DNA from: Eretmocerus hayati
Taxonomy: Eukaryota; Arthropoda; Insecta; Hymenoptera; Aphelinidae
Direction: 5' to 3'
Assembly (NCBI GenBank): GCA_029851415.1
Contig: CM056741.1
Location: forward strand, 84,892,282 to 84,956,281
Length of the DNA stretch: 64,000 bases
The notes below the pieces were generated by a model. It searched no databases and was not told the origin of the DNA. It saw only the letters and a program-made list of their open reading frames with translations. Every line of letters starts with the position of its first letter. Positions within the stretch are counted from its first letter, which is position 1. A program made the translations under genes and the position numbers. This document shows, in pieces, positions 55,123-64,000 of this stretch.

Positions 55123-56300
55123 CTAGAAAAGCCAGATCATTCGAGGCATGATCTCTCGTAAAAGTTGGTCGAATCGTTCAGAAAAATCAAACACTTTTTC
55201 ATTTTTCTTCATTCGAATCACATAAAGTTGCCCTCTTACAGACGTAGGATCAAGATTCCTCTCTTTTCTTCTCATGTCTTGTAGTTTTTCCAAGTATTCT
55301 TCAGGATCCTGAATATTCGTGAATCGACTATGATACTTCTCATCAATTCTACTTAGAATCAGATTCCGGACTCTATATTTTCGACTCAAGATTTGACTCT
55401 CACTAAAATGTTGAGGACCAGGAATACTATCATTAATGATATCTAGGCATTTGTAACCAATCAATTCAGATTTCAAACAATCGTACCATGAACTGAAATT
55501 CGAATTCTTAGTTAATTCGTATTTGAAATCAGAGCTAAATTTTGGTCCAATTGATTCATTATCAACTCGATTCTTTAGGAGTGTAGCTAATGTTTGTTCT
55601 AAATTAAAAGAATCAGGAGCTTGTGATCCATTCTGATTGTTAATAAAAGATGATGAGTCTAGATTCTCAGTGTTTACCTGGCGTTGAGTCGAACTAGCTG
55701 CTGCTGCACCATTGGCTATAGAGTCCGATTGAGTCGACGCAGAATTCACACGAGGATTCAATTGCCGTTCTTCTGGCAAACGAGGTGATTGTAGAGGAGC
55801 ACTTTGATTTATACGCCCTCTTCGAGACTCTTCGATTCTGAGTTGATTTTCGAGATTTACTCTCTTTAATTCTTCTACTTCTTTCTCAGCTTGAATCTTT
55901 TGGAGTTTCACTCTTTCCAATTCAAGTGTCATCTTCATGTTTTGGTTCACTACGTTTGCACTCTGTAATGTGATGTCTAAGACATTCTGGTGACACATCA
56001 TAGTGTTCGTCAAAGAATTCAAAGAATCCTGAAGGAATTTGGCAATTACGGATGGAAATTCCATTTTATCCTGTGATATTTGAATCTATGGTGCTCGTGG
56101 TTGGATTGGAGTCGAATGACTCAATGGTGTTGCATTGAGTCCAGGATGCTGTTGTGTAGATTGAGTCGAATTTGATAGAGTCACATTTGATAGAGTCGAG
56201 GGTAGATTGATTCTAGGTGGTTGTGTTTGATTCTGATTCGAAGTTGAAGGCACTTGTATATCCATATTGATTGCTTGAGTCTTTGGGTCACTCTTGTTTG
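55123..56300 (-). pseudogene. gag: Copia gag, main exon
   Basis: From the proposed splice acceptor at 56301 the frame reads NKSDPKTQAI, a Gln/Thr/Ser/Pro-rich segment, a TAG at 56086-56088, then 313 codons to 55123. The latter has a coiled-coil-like part (LERVKLQKIQAEKEVEELKR) and the copia gag core (FSSWYDCLKSELIGYK, RKYRVRNLILSRIDEKY and VIRMKKNEKVFDFSERFDQL). A frameshift near 55140 separates it from the zinc-knuckle part, where FLEPIEIRAAFYNAVLG is found in the next frame. Confidence 0.85.
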
Positions 56301-56581
56301 CTGTAAAAATTCCAATCATTAATATCTGGAATTAATTCGATTTTATGTCAGGCCTGACGATTAGTTTCTCATAGAATTCAAAATTCTAAAATTCTAAAGA
56401 TGACTTGAATCATTTCAAATTTAGAAAGTCGAGAAATTTTTACAGCATTTTCTTTTTTTTTTAAATAGCTTTGATCAACTATACTAATCAAGAAATAAGA
56501 ATATTCCTCTTGCGGTCAAGTATAGTACAACAAAAAATTCTAGATTCCAAATCGTAAGAAGATATAAGAATATTTTCTCAC
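56301..56581 (-). other. Probable 281-nt intron in copia gag
   Basis: On the minus strand a donor GTGAGAAAAT starts at 56581 and an acceptor GAATTTTTACAG ends at 56301. The interval is AT-rich and contains stops in the gag frame. Joining the borders keeps the reading frame between the upstream exon and the Gln-rich gag region. This is a prediction from the borders and phase only. Confidence 0.5.
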
Positions 56582-56771
56582 ATTCATCTGGAGTACTTTG
56601 GACCTCTGATTCCAAATTAGAGACATCACTAGGATCAACCTCCAAATTAAGAGTGTCATCGGCTCCATCTGCGGATTTTTCCTGCGACTGGCCATCATAC
56701 CCTTTTTGTTGTTCATTTTGATCAGCCATCTGTTCCAGGTTACGAAACATGAAGCAATTTTTTACTTTCAC
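56582..56771 (-). CDS. gag: Copia gag, proposed first exon
   Basis: The frame from ATG at about 56730 reads MADQNEQQKGYDGQ, an acidic segment LNLEVDPSDVSNLESEVQS, and reaches the donor in TPDE. A further upstream in-frame start at 56771 exists. The acidic, low-complexity character agrees with a gag N-terminus, but no domain is recognisable. The assignment rests on the in-frame intron borders and position after the leader. Confidence 0.45.
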
Positions 56772-58331
56772 GTGAAGAAAGATATTGCAAGATTCTTTTT
56801 GATTCTATTAAAATTCAAGAAATCTAAAACCAGATATTGTGATAATTATAATTATCAATGTTTCGTACTTCTAGACTAGAAAAATATAGCACAGCTAACA
56901 TTTCATAATCAAAGAAGCGAAAAATCTGACTCATTTGCAGGTTCAGTAACCCATGCGCACACCACTCTCCAAAACTATACCTTGCACTGCAGAAATATAG
57001 TCCAGATTTGGGTTGATCATCCACGCACGAGCGAAACTAACAATTTTATCAAGATTTTCCCGATCAATGTTAAAAATTCACCGAACACAAGTTTCATTTT
57101 ATCATTGAACCCCCGAAAAATTTATCCTTACAATCGCACATTCAATTCTCAGAAACATAACAGGATAGCCAATCTCAGAATGAACAACAACAACTTCTCT
57201 GTTGTTTACTTATTGAACAAAAACTAAGATCAAAATCATCCTATATTGTTTGAGAGAACTGAATTTCTACTCAAAATAGAATTGTAGGATATATATATTT
57301 CTGAATCATCGAATCACTCGAATAACAATCAAGATTCTTGATTCACATCAATCTATCACCAGGAGATATCAGAAGAAGAAGGTTAGAATCTTTTCTCTAT
57401 CTGATATAAATCAATAAGATTTCAGCAAAGGCCTCGAGCGCACAAGCATGCCAAGATATCCATAAATCAAAGCAATTTTCAAAGATCACAGCGGAAATTC
57501 CCTCGCAACGAGAATGCAAGTTTGTGCGTTCCGGGCTGTACTATCCGCGAACAACACGCGGTTTGAGGACAAACCAACCAGCATCCTGCGCGCGAACGTA
57601 GAGGTTACACATACTAGCAATCTGCCATCGATCAAGTCTCAGTCGAAAAAAATAGACAGAAATCATAGAGTCAAAATCAACCGCTCGTATAAACGCATCA
57701 TTGTAGAAGAATCGCGCACTCAACGAGAGTCAATACTATAGCATCACGCACGTATGCTGAATCGTTGCAAGAAAGCAAAGAATGCGAAAGAGCGAAAGAG
57801 GAGAGAGAGAAAGAGAGATAGCGTGAAGACATGTTATAACGCGCCCGCGTTGCCGGCCGGCAATATATACACGTGCAGGCCCGATGATGACCTCGACTTT
57901 GATGCGATAAGCAGGCTCGTCAACAAACGTCCACTAGGAAGCCGATCGCCCGCGACAAAAAATTCATGCTTGATTTTTAGATTCCTAGCAGCTCACGCAC
58001 TCACAAAACTGGCCGCACTGTTGTGTGTATTGCTGCTCCGGCGGACCGAACGAACAATCATCAAAATTATCTATACGAATCAAGAATCACACGCTTCTGG
58101 ATCGAGAGTAAAAAAAACACCTCGAATCGAGTCGGATTTACAAGTCCCGCACAACCATGAATCAATAATAGACTCACCTCGAATCCTTTTCAGTCAAACT
58201 TCGTTGAAAACTGCAAATTCGCTGCTATGTGCACGGCTGCAAACAAACTGCTCGCCGCTGCTCTCAGCACGGCTGCCATAAACTGCACGCCGCCGCACCG
58301 GTAAAAATTCGCTCACACAATGGTCGCGCGA
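56772..58331 (-). other. Copia leader region
   Basis: This is non-coding DNA between the primer-binding site and gag. Frames on either strand, including a 175-codon + frame at 57754-58281, show no domain. A GAGAGAGAAAGAGAGAT run occurs near 57800. Confidence 0.55.
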
Positions 58332-58346
58332 TTTGGGCCCATAACC
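58332..58346 (-). other. Copia primer-binding site (initiator tRNA-Met fragment)
   Basis: On the minus strand GGTTATGGGCCCAAA directly follows the 5' LTR. It complements the anticodon-side part of initiator tRNA-Met (…TGGGCCCATAACC), the unusual primer site known from Drosophila copia. Confidence 0.85.
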
Positions 58347-58573
58347 TGTGAGAATACTCGAAAACACAGGACACGATCCGAGCAGATTTAAACTCGTTCA
58401 TTAATTCTGATAGATTCTCGAATAATACACGACTCAGCAGAGATGCTTTTGCGTCCGTGTCTACACAAGAAGTGAAGCTGGCGGCGCCGCGTCGTTGTCA
58501 TCAACACGGCCCTTGGTAACCAACAGATGACTCTCATATCGATCAATATTGCACTTGTCTAAGAACTCCAACA
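58347..58573 (-). repeat. Copia 5' LTR
   Basis: It is the partner of 50246-50472 with six substitutions and no gaps. The outer flank is CAATG at 58574-58578, the target duplication. Confidence 0.95.
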
Positions 58574-58578
58574 CAATG

Positions 58579-60091
58579 CAAAGCTAAGGAAGGACTATTG
58601 CAATCGATAGTTGAAGTATCAGGAGTGCTGATGAGTACTGACGACCAAAAGGCAATTCTTGATGGCTTACGTCACAACTTTTGATCACCCCGGGAGTGGC
58701 TTGATGGCTTATTCAAGATCGACATCGCAGATCGTGGAGCCGGAAATAACCCTGATACATGTACGTAGGAACCATGCACAAACTTGAAGACAATGCCATA
58801 AGAGATGAACAAAATTCTTCAGCAAAGCAATATCTGCTCATTATTAGAGAGTATCTGACAATCACTCCTTCACATTCTGATAATTATGTAATACAAGTCC
58901 AATTTTTAACTATATTCACAATTTTTGGAACGACTCCTAAAAGAATAATTCAAGTGAATTCTGGGCAGCACTCCTATTTGGACGATGCAATGCAGAACTC
59001 TTCTCCACCACTCCTTTCTTCAGCGTTTGGTGTGCTTATGTGTTTGTGCGTGCGTGCGTGTATGCGTGCCCATGTGTGTATTCATGTGTGTAAGTGTTGT
59101 ACCCTATGCCAATACAGCACTCTTTAGCTGTCCAATTTATCAACTTTACATTAATTATAATTGAATGTTATGACACATGCAGTTAACCACTCAGTATGAG
59201 AAGGATATGCAACACATGTCATCAATAAATATCAGGTGTGTTCGAGTATTTGAATGAGCGCGTCTAGAGAGAGCGAATTTCGCAGTGGGCGTGGTCTACA
59301 CCCGCACATGCTCATCTTATGTTCATTCGCGTCGACCACCCGGCTCAAAATTCTCATGCAAGGGGCCATTCACCGAGTACATCTGTACCTCTGAGCCTAC
59401 ATTCAGATCAATGTCTCAGCTGTACTGGCTCAGTGGGGATGGTTCTCGTTCAAGCATGGTATAGTGGGCAGGAAATTTTGTTCAATTTATACATTATTAG
59501 TATCAATCGATAGGGCGTGAATTCCTCAGTGTCGTGATATGACTGCTTTTAATTTCTCAATTTCCAATTTTTCAAAAACCTTGAATGAAGGTACCCTTGC
59601 AGTATGTCTGGCGAGGCTTGAGGGAGCAATCCCCAAGTCCGATCTCTGGCTCAAACGATTCCTGGAGGTCCAAAATTGATTCCTCAGCCCCTACTTGAGG
59701 ACCAAATAATTTTTTATTCTGAAAACCAAAGATTATTTGACAATTACCCCCTCACCTCGTTAAGCGGAAAAGACGCCATGGCATGAGTCAACTGCGCAAC
59801 AAGGCGCAAATGATTTGGATGTGACAACTTTACAGGAAGGGAATTGTGGCTGTGAGAGCATTCCAAGTGATCACGATTTGTGCTGGTTAATGTTTGAAAT
59901 GATGGTTATGAATCTTCCGGGGCTTAGCGTGATCAGAGAGCGGGAGGTTAGAACCCTCTTCACTCTCTGTACAAGGGATTGCAAGCGAGGCAATAACGAA
60001 ATAATAGCCGCTAACGATTGTTAATGAAAACAACGAGTAGGTCTACAAATGAACGTCAGTGTCAAATTAGTGGAACATAATAAAGTAGCGT
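58579..60091. other. Unassigned DNA right of copia
   Basis: Contains short frames of 60-120 codons without domains (the longest 58759-59127, +) and a GT/GC-rich simple stretch at 59036-59100 (TGTGCGTGCGTGCGTG and variants). No gene is supported. Confidence 0.35.
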
Positions 60092-60328
60092 ATGCTGCGC
60101 TGCGCGGCCTTTGTATTCATCGTATCGTTACTCGCGTCGCGTAGCGCGTCGTCTGCTATTCGGGAGGTCCGGGACCCGGGACCCGGCCCGCCTGGGCGGG
60201 ACATCCGGGTGACCGGGAACCCAGTAGTAGTTGCCAAGAACGGTCGAAAACGGCATCCGGATCCCGGTCAAGCATGCGGTCGTCAAAGGAGTCCTCGATC
60301 GCAAAAAGGATGGAATTGGTCAGTCTAG
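60092..60328 (+). CDS. Possible small secreted peptide, unknown function
   Basis: The 78-codon frame begins MLRCAAFVFIVSLLASRSASSA, which looks like a cleavable signal peptide with a hydrophobic core and a small-residue cleavage region. It is followed by a Pro/Gly/Arg-rich part (REVRDPGPGPPGRD) and a basic tail with NGRKRHPD. The region is much GC-richer than its surroundings. I recognise no family. It could be a small secreted peptide, the first exon of a longer gene or a chance frame. No promoter evidence is visible. Confidence 0.3.
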   Translation: MLRCAAFVFIVSLLASRSASSAIREVRDPGPGPPGRDIRVTGNPVVVAKNGRKRHPDPGQACGRQRSPRSQKGWNWSV

Positions 60329-60787
60329 ACCCGGTGCAGAACCTCACTCATTCCGCACTCGCAACAAATCACCAACCTCGAGTCTGGATCTCTAAACTAC
60401 ATTGAATCTGAAGATTTGAAGGAGACCAGGAAGTAAAATTTATGGGGCTGTGCTCATGAACTTCCAACAGTTAGGTAACCTCTGTCGGGCACATCTATTT
60501 CATAAACCCATTCACTACTGACAATTTTGAATTTGTATAGGCTTACATACATAAAATGTCTGTCATCCTATCTGAAAATTTGTCTCCACAGTTGCATTCG
60601 TGATGACTATGAGTTTTTTTCATTTTTTTTATATTTGCAAGACTTTTACGATATTAACTATCAAATAGATTGACACTCTAGTCACCACCTTATGCTTTGA
60701 GTGGTAATTTAGATAAGTCACATATATTTATCTTTTTTTATTGTTTCAAACCTTTGTTATTCTGAATGGATCGTTTATTTATTTCAG
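60329..60787. other. Spacer ahead of zinc-finger pseudogene exon
   Basis: No gene is visible. Its right end TTTATTTATTTCAG (to 60787) reads as a good 3' splice acceptor for the next exon. Confidence 0.35.
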
Positions 60788-61491
60788 ATGGCCTCCATAC
60801 GTGGACTACCAATACACAGTGATGAAAATTGGAATCGGCATATAAGTTCACACTGTGAGTAGAAGAAGCAGACGTTTTTCTATGTGAGAGATGTGTTCCA
60901 CTCAATCTCCAAAAGGAACTCATGTTCGGTGACGCTAGTATGCCTATCCATAGGCACAATGAAGACAGGACTACAATCAATTTATCACAATGTGATTTAC
61001 CATTATTGAGAAGTTCTGAGATGAATCTGAGCCTTCAATCCTCAAGCGAAGATAACTTCCACAAAGAAATGTAATCCTTGCTTCAGATGTTTTCAGTGAA
61101 CAATAGAAATCCCGGGATCGCAGAATTGAACATGTGTGCAAAGGAGGCACTAATCATGTTGCAAAAATATCCCGAACAGATAATCAAAGTGGCTGTAACA
61201 TGCCTCTTCCAGTCTCCTCAATCAGGTACTCCTCAAGTTGACCATCGATGAACTGAACAAGATTTTTCTCATATTTTTTATCAACAATCTGGGACTCTTA
61301 AGAATGCTGAAGTAGAGTCTGCTTCTGTCATTGTGCAAAATTTCTATTTGGACAATCGAGACTTCGATAATATAATCCTCAGTCAGGAAGTGAATCTAAA
61401 GGAAGCATAAGATGGCATGCATCATGGGGGAGAATAGCGATTTATGATACTTGCAAATGACTCTGTTGCAGAATTTCAATTGTGTGATGAC
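60788..61491 (+). pseudogene. Zinc-finger pseudogene, exon A
   Basis: It is bounded by the acceptor TTTATTTCAG (60787) and the donor GTAAGT at 61492. A frame with protein-like composition runs through most of it: a short Cys pair (LCERCVP), KELMFGDASMPIHRH, LSQCDLPLLRSSEMNLSL and MCAKEALIMLQKYPEQIIKV. It is interrupted by at least three stops. The last codons (QLCDD) join in phase with exon B. It is probably an N-terminal region upstream of the zinc fingers. I do not recognise a specific domain. Confidence 0.5.
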
Positions 61492-61642
61492 GTAAGTAAT
61501 GTACTATTTTGAGCTCAGAATTTAGATTCTTCAAGTTTGAATACCAGCTCAATCACTAAATTAGCGTCACTAATACTTTGACAGATGATTGGTGTCTTTA
61601 TTGTCTAAGAAGTCAAGTTAATAGTGAATTCTTATGTTATAG

Positions 61643-62079
61643 CACTTGAAATCCGTTCATGAAACCATTGTGATGGGAAAGCATGGTGGAAAAGCCTCAT
61701 TATCTTTAGAGTCAAGACATAAATCCTCTGAAGATCACAATGATGACCAATGTTTGTTGGACAGTGAATCCACCACTTTTGACAAAGGAAAAGCTAGTAA
61801 GATACCATCTTTACCGCATAAAAACGAGAAAAATTGCATTTTAAGTGTAAGTACTCTTTCAGATCTTGCTGAAAAAGCAGGAACTGTTATCGATGCGACT
61901 TCTGCTTTTGTTAGGGTGAAGGATGGTATCAAAGAGTTGAATACTTCAGAACTTGAGATACAGAAGATGAAAGTAGTGAGAAGGCTCCTTCCAAGAGACG
62001 TACAGATATCACAGGTTGTTAATCTACAGACTGTAACAAACGATATACTCCTAGGGAAGAATTGCTCAGGCATTTGCAG
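61643..62079 (+). pseudogene. Zinc-finger pseudogene, exon B
   Basis: It follows an acceptor ending TTATAG at 61642 and reaches a donor GCAG|GTGACT at 62080. It is fully open for 145 codons: HLKSVHETIVMGKHGGKASL, a Ser/Asp-rich part, then a helical segment with DLAEKAGTVIDATSAFVRVK and KMKVVRRLLPRDVQ. The frame crosses the splice into RCMK of exon C. Being open throughout, it may be the least decayed exon, or still under selection. No named domain is recognised. Confidence 0.55.
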
Positions 62080-62153
62080 GTGACTCTTGGAATATTCATT
62101 CCGCGTCTTCCATAAGATCATGTTGGAAATTCTCATAGAAATTTCTCTTGTAG

Positions 62154-62847
62154 GTGCATGAAGGCAAACATTTTTTGTGTGAGATGCACCTGAAGGAGTT
62201 GTATGTACAGGAAAGAGCAGCTCAAAATCCATGTAGCCAAACACAATATAGCAAAACCTTACAAATGCCCTAGATAACCAAAACGTATTATCAAAGAAGA
62301 AACTATGAATAGTCATGCAGCTTGACATAATAAACCACCAAGGAACGCAAAAGAGACCGATCCTACAAAAAGATACCTTTATGAAGTATGTTCCAAGAGT
62401 TTCACGCAGTCAACAATACTTGTATCTCACTTGAGATCTTGAAAGGCATCAAGCCGTACGTGTTTTGTGTGCCCTGGACCTTCCACAACAAATGCTTACT
62501 TGAAAATGCATGGAGAACGCATACGCAAGAGCGTCATCATATCTGTGAATATTTTTCTCGCGCCTTTGCCATGTCTGATATCTTGGTCAATCACTTGACC
62601 TCTCACACTGGAAGTGTTGGAGAAGCAGAGTATCATTGTGAATTTTGGCACAAGCATTTCAGAAGACTTCAATCTCTCAAAGAGCACGTTTTCATTTATA
62701 CCGACCAGCGACCATATGCTCGTTTGACATGTGCTCGAAGATACCTTAACAACGACGCACACAGTCTTACGTAACACGAGAAAGACCACAATTATGATTA
62801 CCCTGAAAACGTGCGATTTCGGAATGTTCCAAGGGGGAAATTGTAGC
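62154..62847 (+). pseudogene. Zinc-finger pseudogene, exon C (C2H2 array)
   Basis: After the acceptor TTCTCTTGTAG the frame reads CVRCT, a stop, then EQLKIHVAKHNIAKPYKCP with an HxxxH and a linker close to TGEKPYxC. Further fingers are VCSKSFTQSTILVSHL, then in a second frame CEYFSRAFAMSDILVNHLTSHTG, YHCEFWHKHFRRLQSLKEHV and YTDQRPYARLTCARRYLNND. Several have lost a Cys or His. There are at least three stops and one frameshift. C2H2 arrays bind DNA in active relatives, but this copy is broken. It may be a duplicated host transcription-factor gene. Confidence 0.7.
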
Positions 62848-62973
62848 TTTTGACATGCACAATCCGAATCCTCTTCCCCCGAGGAGCCTCCTCTGCGCAT
62901 ACGCTGACGGCTAGCGAAAAACCGCGAAAATACTGAAAAAACAACAGTATTAAGGGTTTAAATCAGAGGGGAA

Positions 62974-63479
62974 GTGATTTACGCAAATTTTGATGGGAAC
63001 CAAAGTTGTTGCATTTTGACACACAAATTTGATGGTATAACCAGTTTTTCGAAAAATGCATTTTTTTGGAGGTTTTTGGGCTGTTTTGGCGGTTTTTTGG
63101 CAGAATTTCGGAATTTTGACTGCGGCAATCGAAAGATCAGAAAATTTTACGTCGAAATAGGTATTTTCAAAATTTTTTCTAAATCCACCCTGAGGCCTGT
63201 GCACCAGCCAGATGGAGCGAGAGCCCAAAAAACGAATGGGGGCGCTCAAAAAGCTCCCATAGGGCGAGAAAGGAGCGATTTACGCAAATTTTGATGAGAA
63301 CCAAAATTGTTGCATTTCAACACACAAATTTGATGGTATAACCAGTTTTTCCAAAAATGCATTTTTGGAGGTTTTTGGGCTGTTTTGGCGATTTTTTGGC
63401 AGAATTTCGGAATTTTGACTGCGGCAATCGGAAGATCAGAAAATTTTACGTCGAAATGTATCCACACAGAATTCTTCAA
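62974..63479. repeat. ~299-bp tandem repeats, two copies
   Basis: GAATTTTGACTGCGGCAATCG starts near 63111 and 63410, with matching flanks (TTTACGCAAATTTTGATG, AACCAGTTTTT, GGTTTTTGGGCTGTTTTGGCG). The family is the same as 19540-20180, where the motif reads GAATTCTGACCGCGGCAATCG. A stretch at 63190-63260 (CACCAGCCAGATGGAGCGAG) lies only between the copies. Overlapping frames are repeat by-products. Confidence 0.88.
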
Positions 63480-63925
63480 AGACTCATTCCTATTGTCATG
63501 CAGAGGTTGGTTCCCTAGGGATAAACACCTGTGCCAGCGTGGAATTCTCTGACTAGGTAATGGAATACATCGAGAATATTAGTAATTCATTGGCTAGAGC
63601 GCTTGAGCAGTTCCTCGTGGAATAGGTGGGCGAATGAACTTAGTATTTCATGTTTATTTGCCCATCTATTCCGTCTTTCCCTCGTGATTTTGTATCAATT
63701 TGATACCTGAAAATATGATGATTTAATAGTCACTAGGATCCCAAAATCTTTTTTTGCGTAGCTGCTGAGCGAATTTATCAAACTTTTGATTCGTCTCCTA
63801 TAAAAAGAATGCCCACTTTCCACCTCCAAAACTCTGCTATGTCTGAAACAAAACAATGTATTAAGGCGATGCGGTCACCGTGCACGCTGAACTTTGTTCA
63901 CAGAATTCTCAAAATCTTTTCCATT
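63480..63925. other. Unassigned DNA
   Basis: I see no gene, repeat family or RNA in this stretch. Confidence 0.3.
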
Positions 63926-63998
63926 ATGGGCTAAACGACGAGTTATCCAGGCTTCATTATCATCTAACTTGGCCTGGATAACTCTTCGTTTGGCCCAA
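63926..63998. repeat. Hairpin, 27-bp arms, at the window edge
   Basis: ATGGGCTAAACGACGAGTT... at 63926-63952 pairs with 63972-63998 (24 of 27 positions) around a 19-bp loop. The stem includes GAGTTATCCAGGC and its complement. It could be a MITE that continues outside the window. Confidence 0.75.
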
Positions 63999-64000
63999 AT

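Larger units (their letters stand above)
50241..58578 (-). mobile_element. Ty1/copia retrotransposon, complete length, defective
   Basis: 227-bp LTRs at 50246-50472 and 58347-58573 differ at six positions. The 5-bp sequence CAATG flanks both sides (50241-50245 and 58574-58578), as a copia-type target duplication. On the minus strand it carries a primer-binding site, a ~1.3-kb leader, gag, protease, integrase, RT and RNase H, and a polypurine tract. At least four stops or frameshifts interrupt the polyprotein, so this copy cannot express it. Low LTR divergence (about 2.6 percent) suggests a fairly recent insertion. Confidence 0.95.

Noticed and set aside
57754..58281. 175-codon + frame in the copia leader
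   Set aside because: It lies antisense in the untranslated leader of the copia element and has no domain; composition is low in complexity at its start.
62735..62900. 134-codon minus frame overlapping the zinc-finger exon
   Set aside because: It is antisense to the C2H2 array, whose + strand reading contains ordered Cys/His pairs and linkers.

Overview
The window is eukaryotic and looks like a repeat-dense, gene-poor stretch of an arthropod genome, most likely an insect. The evidence is a BEL/Pao element, a Ty1/copia element primed by the initiator-tRNA fragment used by Drosophila copia, an R1-clade LINE, several CR1/Jockey-group LINEs, (GA)n microsatellites and spliceosomal-type intron borders. 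The species cannot be fixed from the sequence. I found no intact host gene, no rRNA or tRNA gene, no CRISPR array and no bacterial operon. The one locus that looks like a former host gene is a multi-exon C2H2 zinc-finger pseudogene at 60.8-62.85 kb.

Layout. 0.5-12.1 kb: a broken BEL/Pao retrotransposon. The two halves of its 5' LTR lie at 485-652 and 8048-8273, and the 7.4 kb between them holds a foldback-like structure of ~185-bp repeats in opposite orientations (653-5960). 13.4-18.2 kb: a very old copia relic on the + strand. 19.4-20.2 kb: three 288-bp tandem repeats, with relatives at 63 kb. 21.6-23.3 kb: an ORF1-only LINE derivative. 23.4-24.3 kb: a 5'-truncated LINE (family gamma). 24.3-26.8 kb: a second inverted satellite structure with ~175-bp units. 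27.0-27.4 kb: ~150-bp repeats, each carrying a palindrome. 27.6-49.9 kb: a nest of LINEs. In order these are alpha (-), a SINE-like R1-derived unit (+), beta (-), gamma (-, nearly intact ORF2), delta (R1 clade, +), epsilon (-, split by a 1.33-kb inverted-repeat transposon), a beta fragment, a second ORF1-only LINE and a second SINE-like unit. 50.24-58.58 kb: a complete-length copia element on the - strand with 227-bp LTRs and a CAATG target duplication. 58.6-64 kb: mostly unique DNA, the zinc-finger pseudogene, more tandem repeats and a terminal hairpin.

How the parts relate. LINE ORF1 products bind RNA and ORF2 products supply endonuclease and reverse transcriptase. LTR elements carry gag, protease, integrase, RT and RNase H. 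Almost every frame here has stops or frameshifts, so most of the DNA is dead. The most notable pattern is that three different LINE families (alpha, gamma, epsilon) place ORF1 and ORF2 in one reading frame separated by a single UGA, and ORF2 has no AUG ahead of its endonuclease. In gamma the UGA is followed by CUA, a well-known leaky-stop context. Other points worth a second look are repeated LINE ends at (GA)n tracts, R1-derived units sharing one 5' end, ORF1-only LINEs, a probable intron in copia gag, and the foldback satellites.
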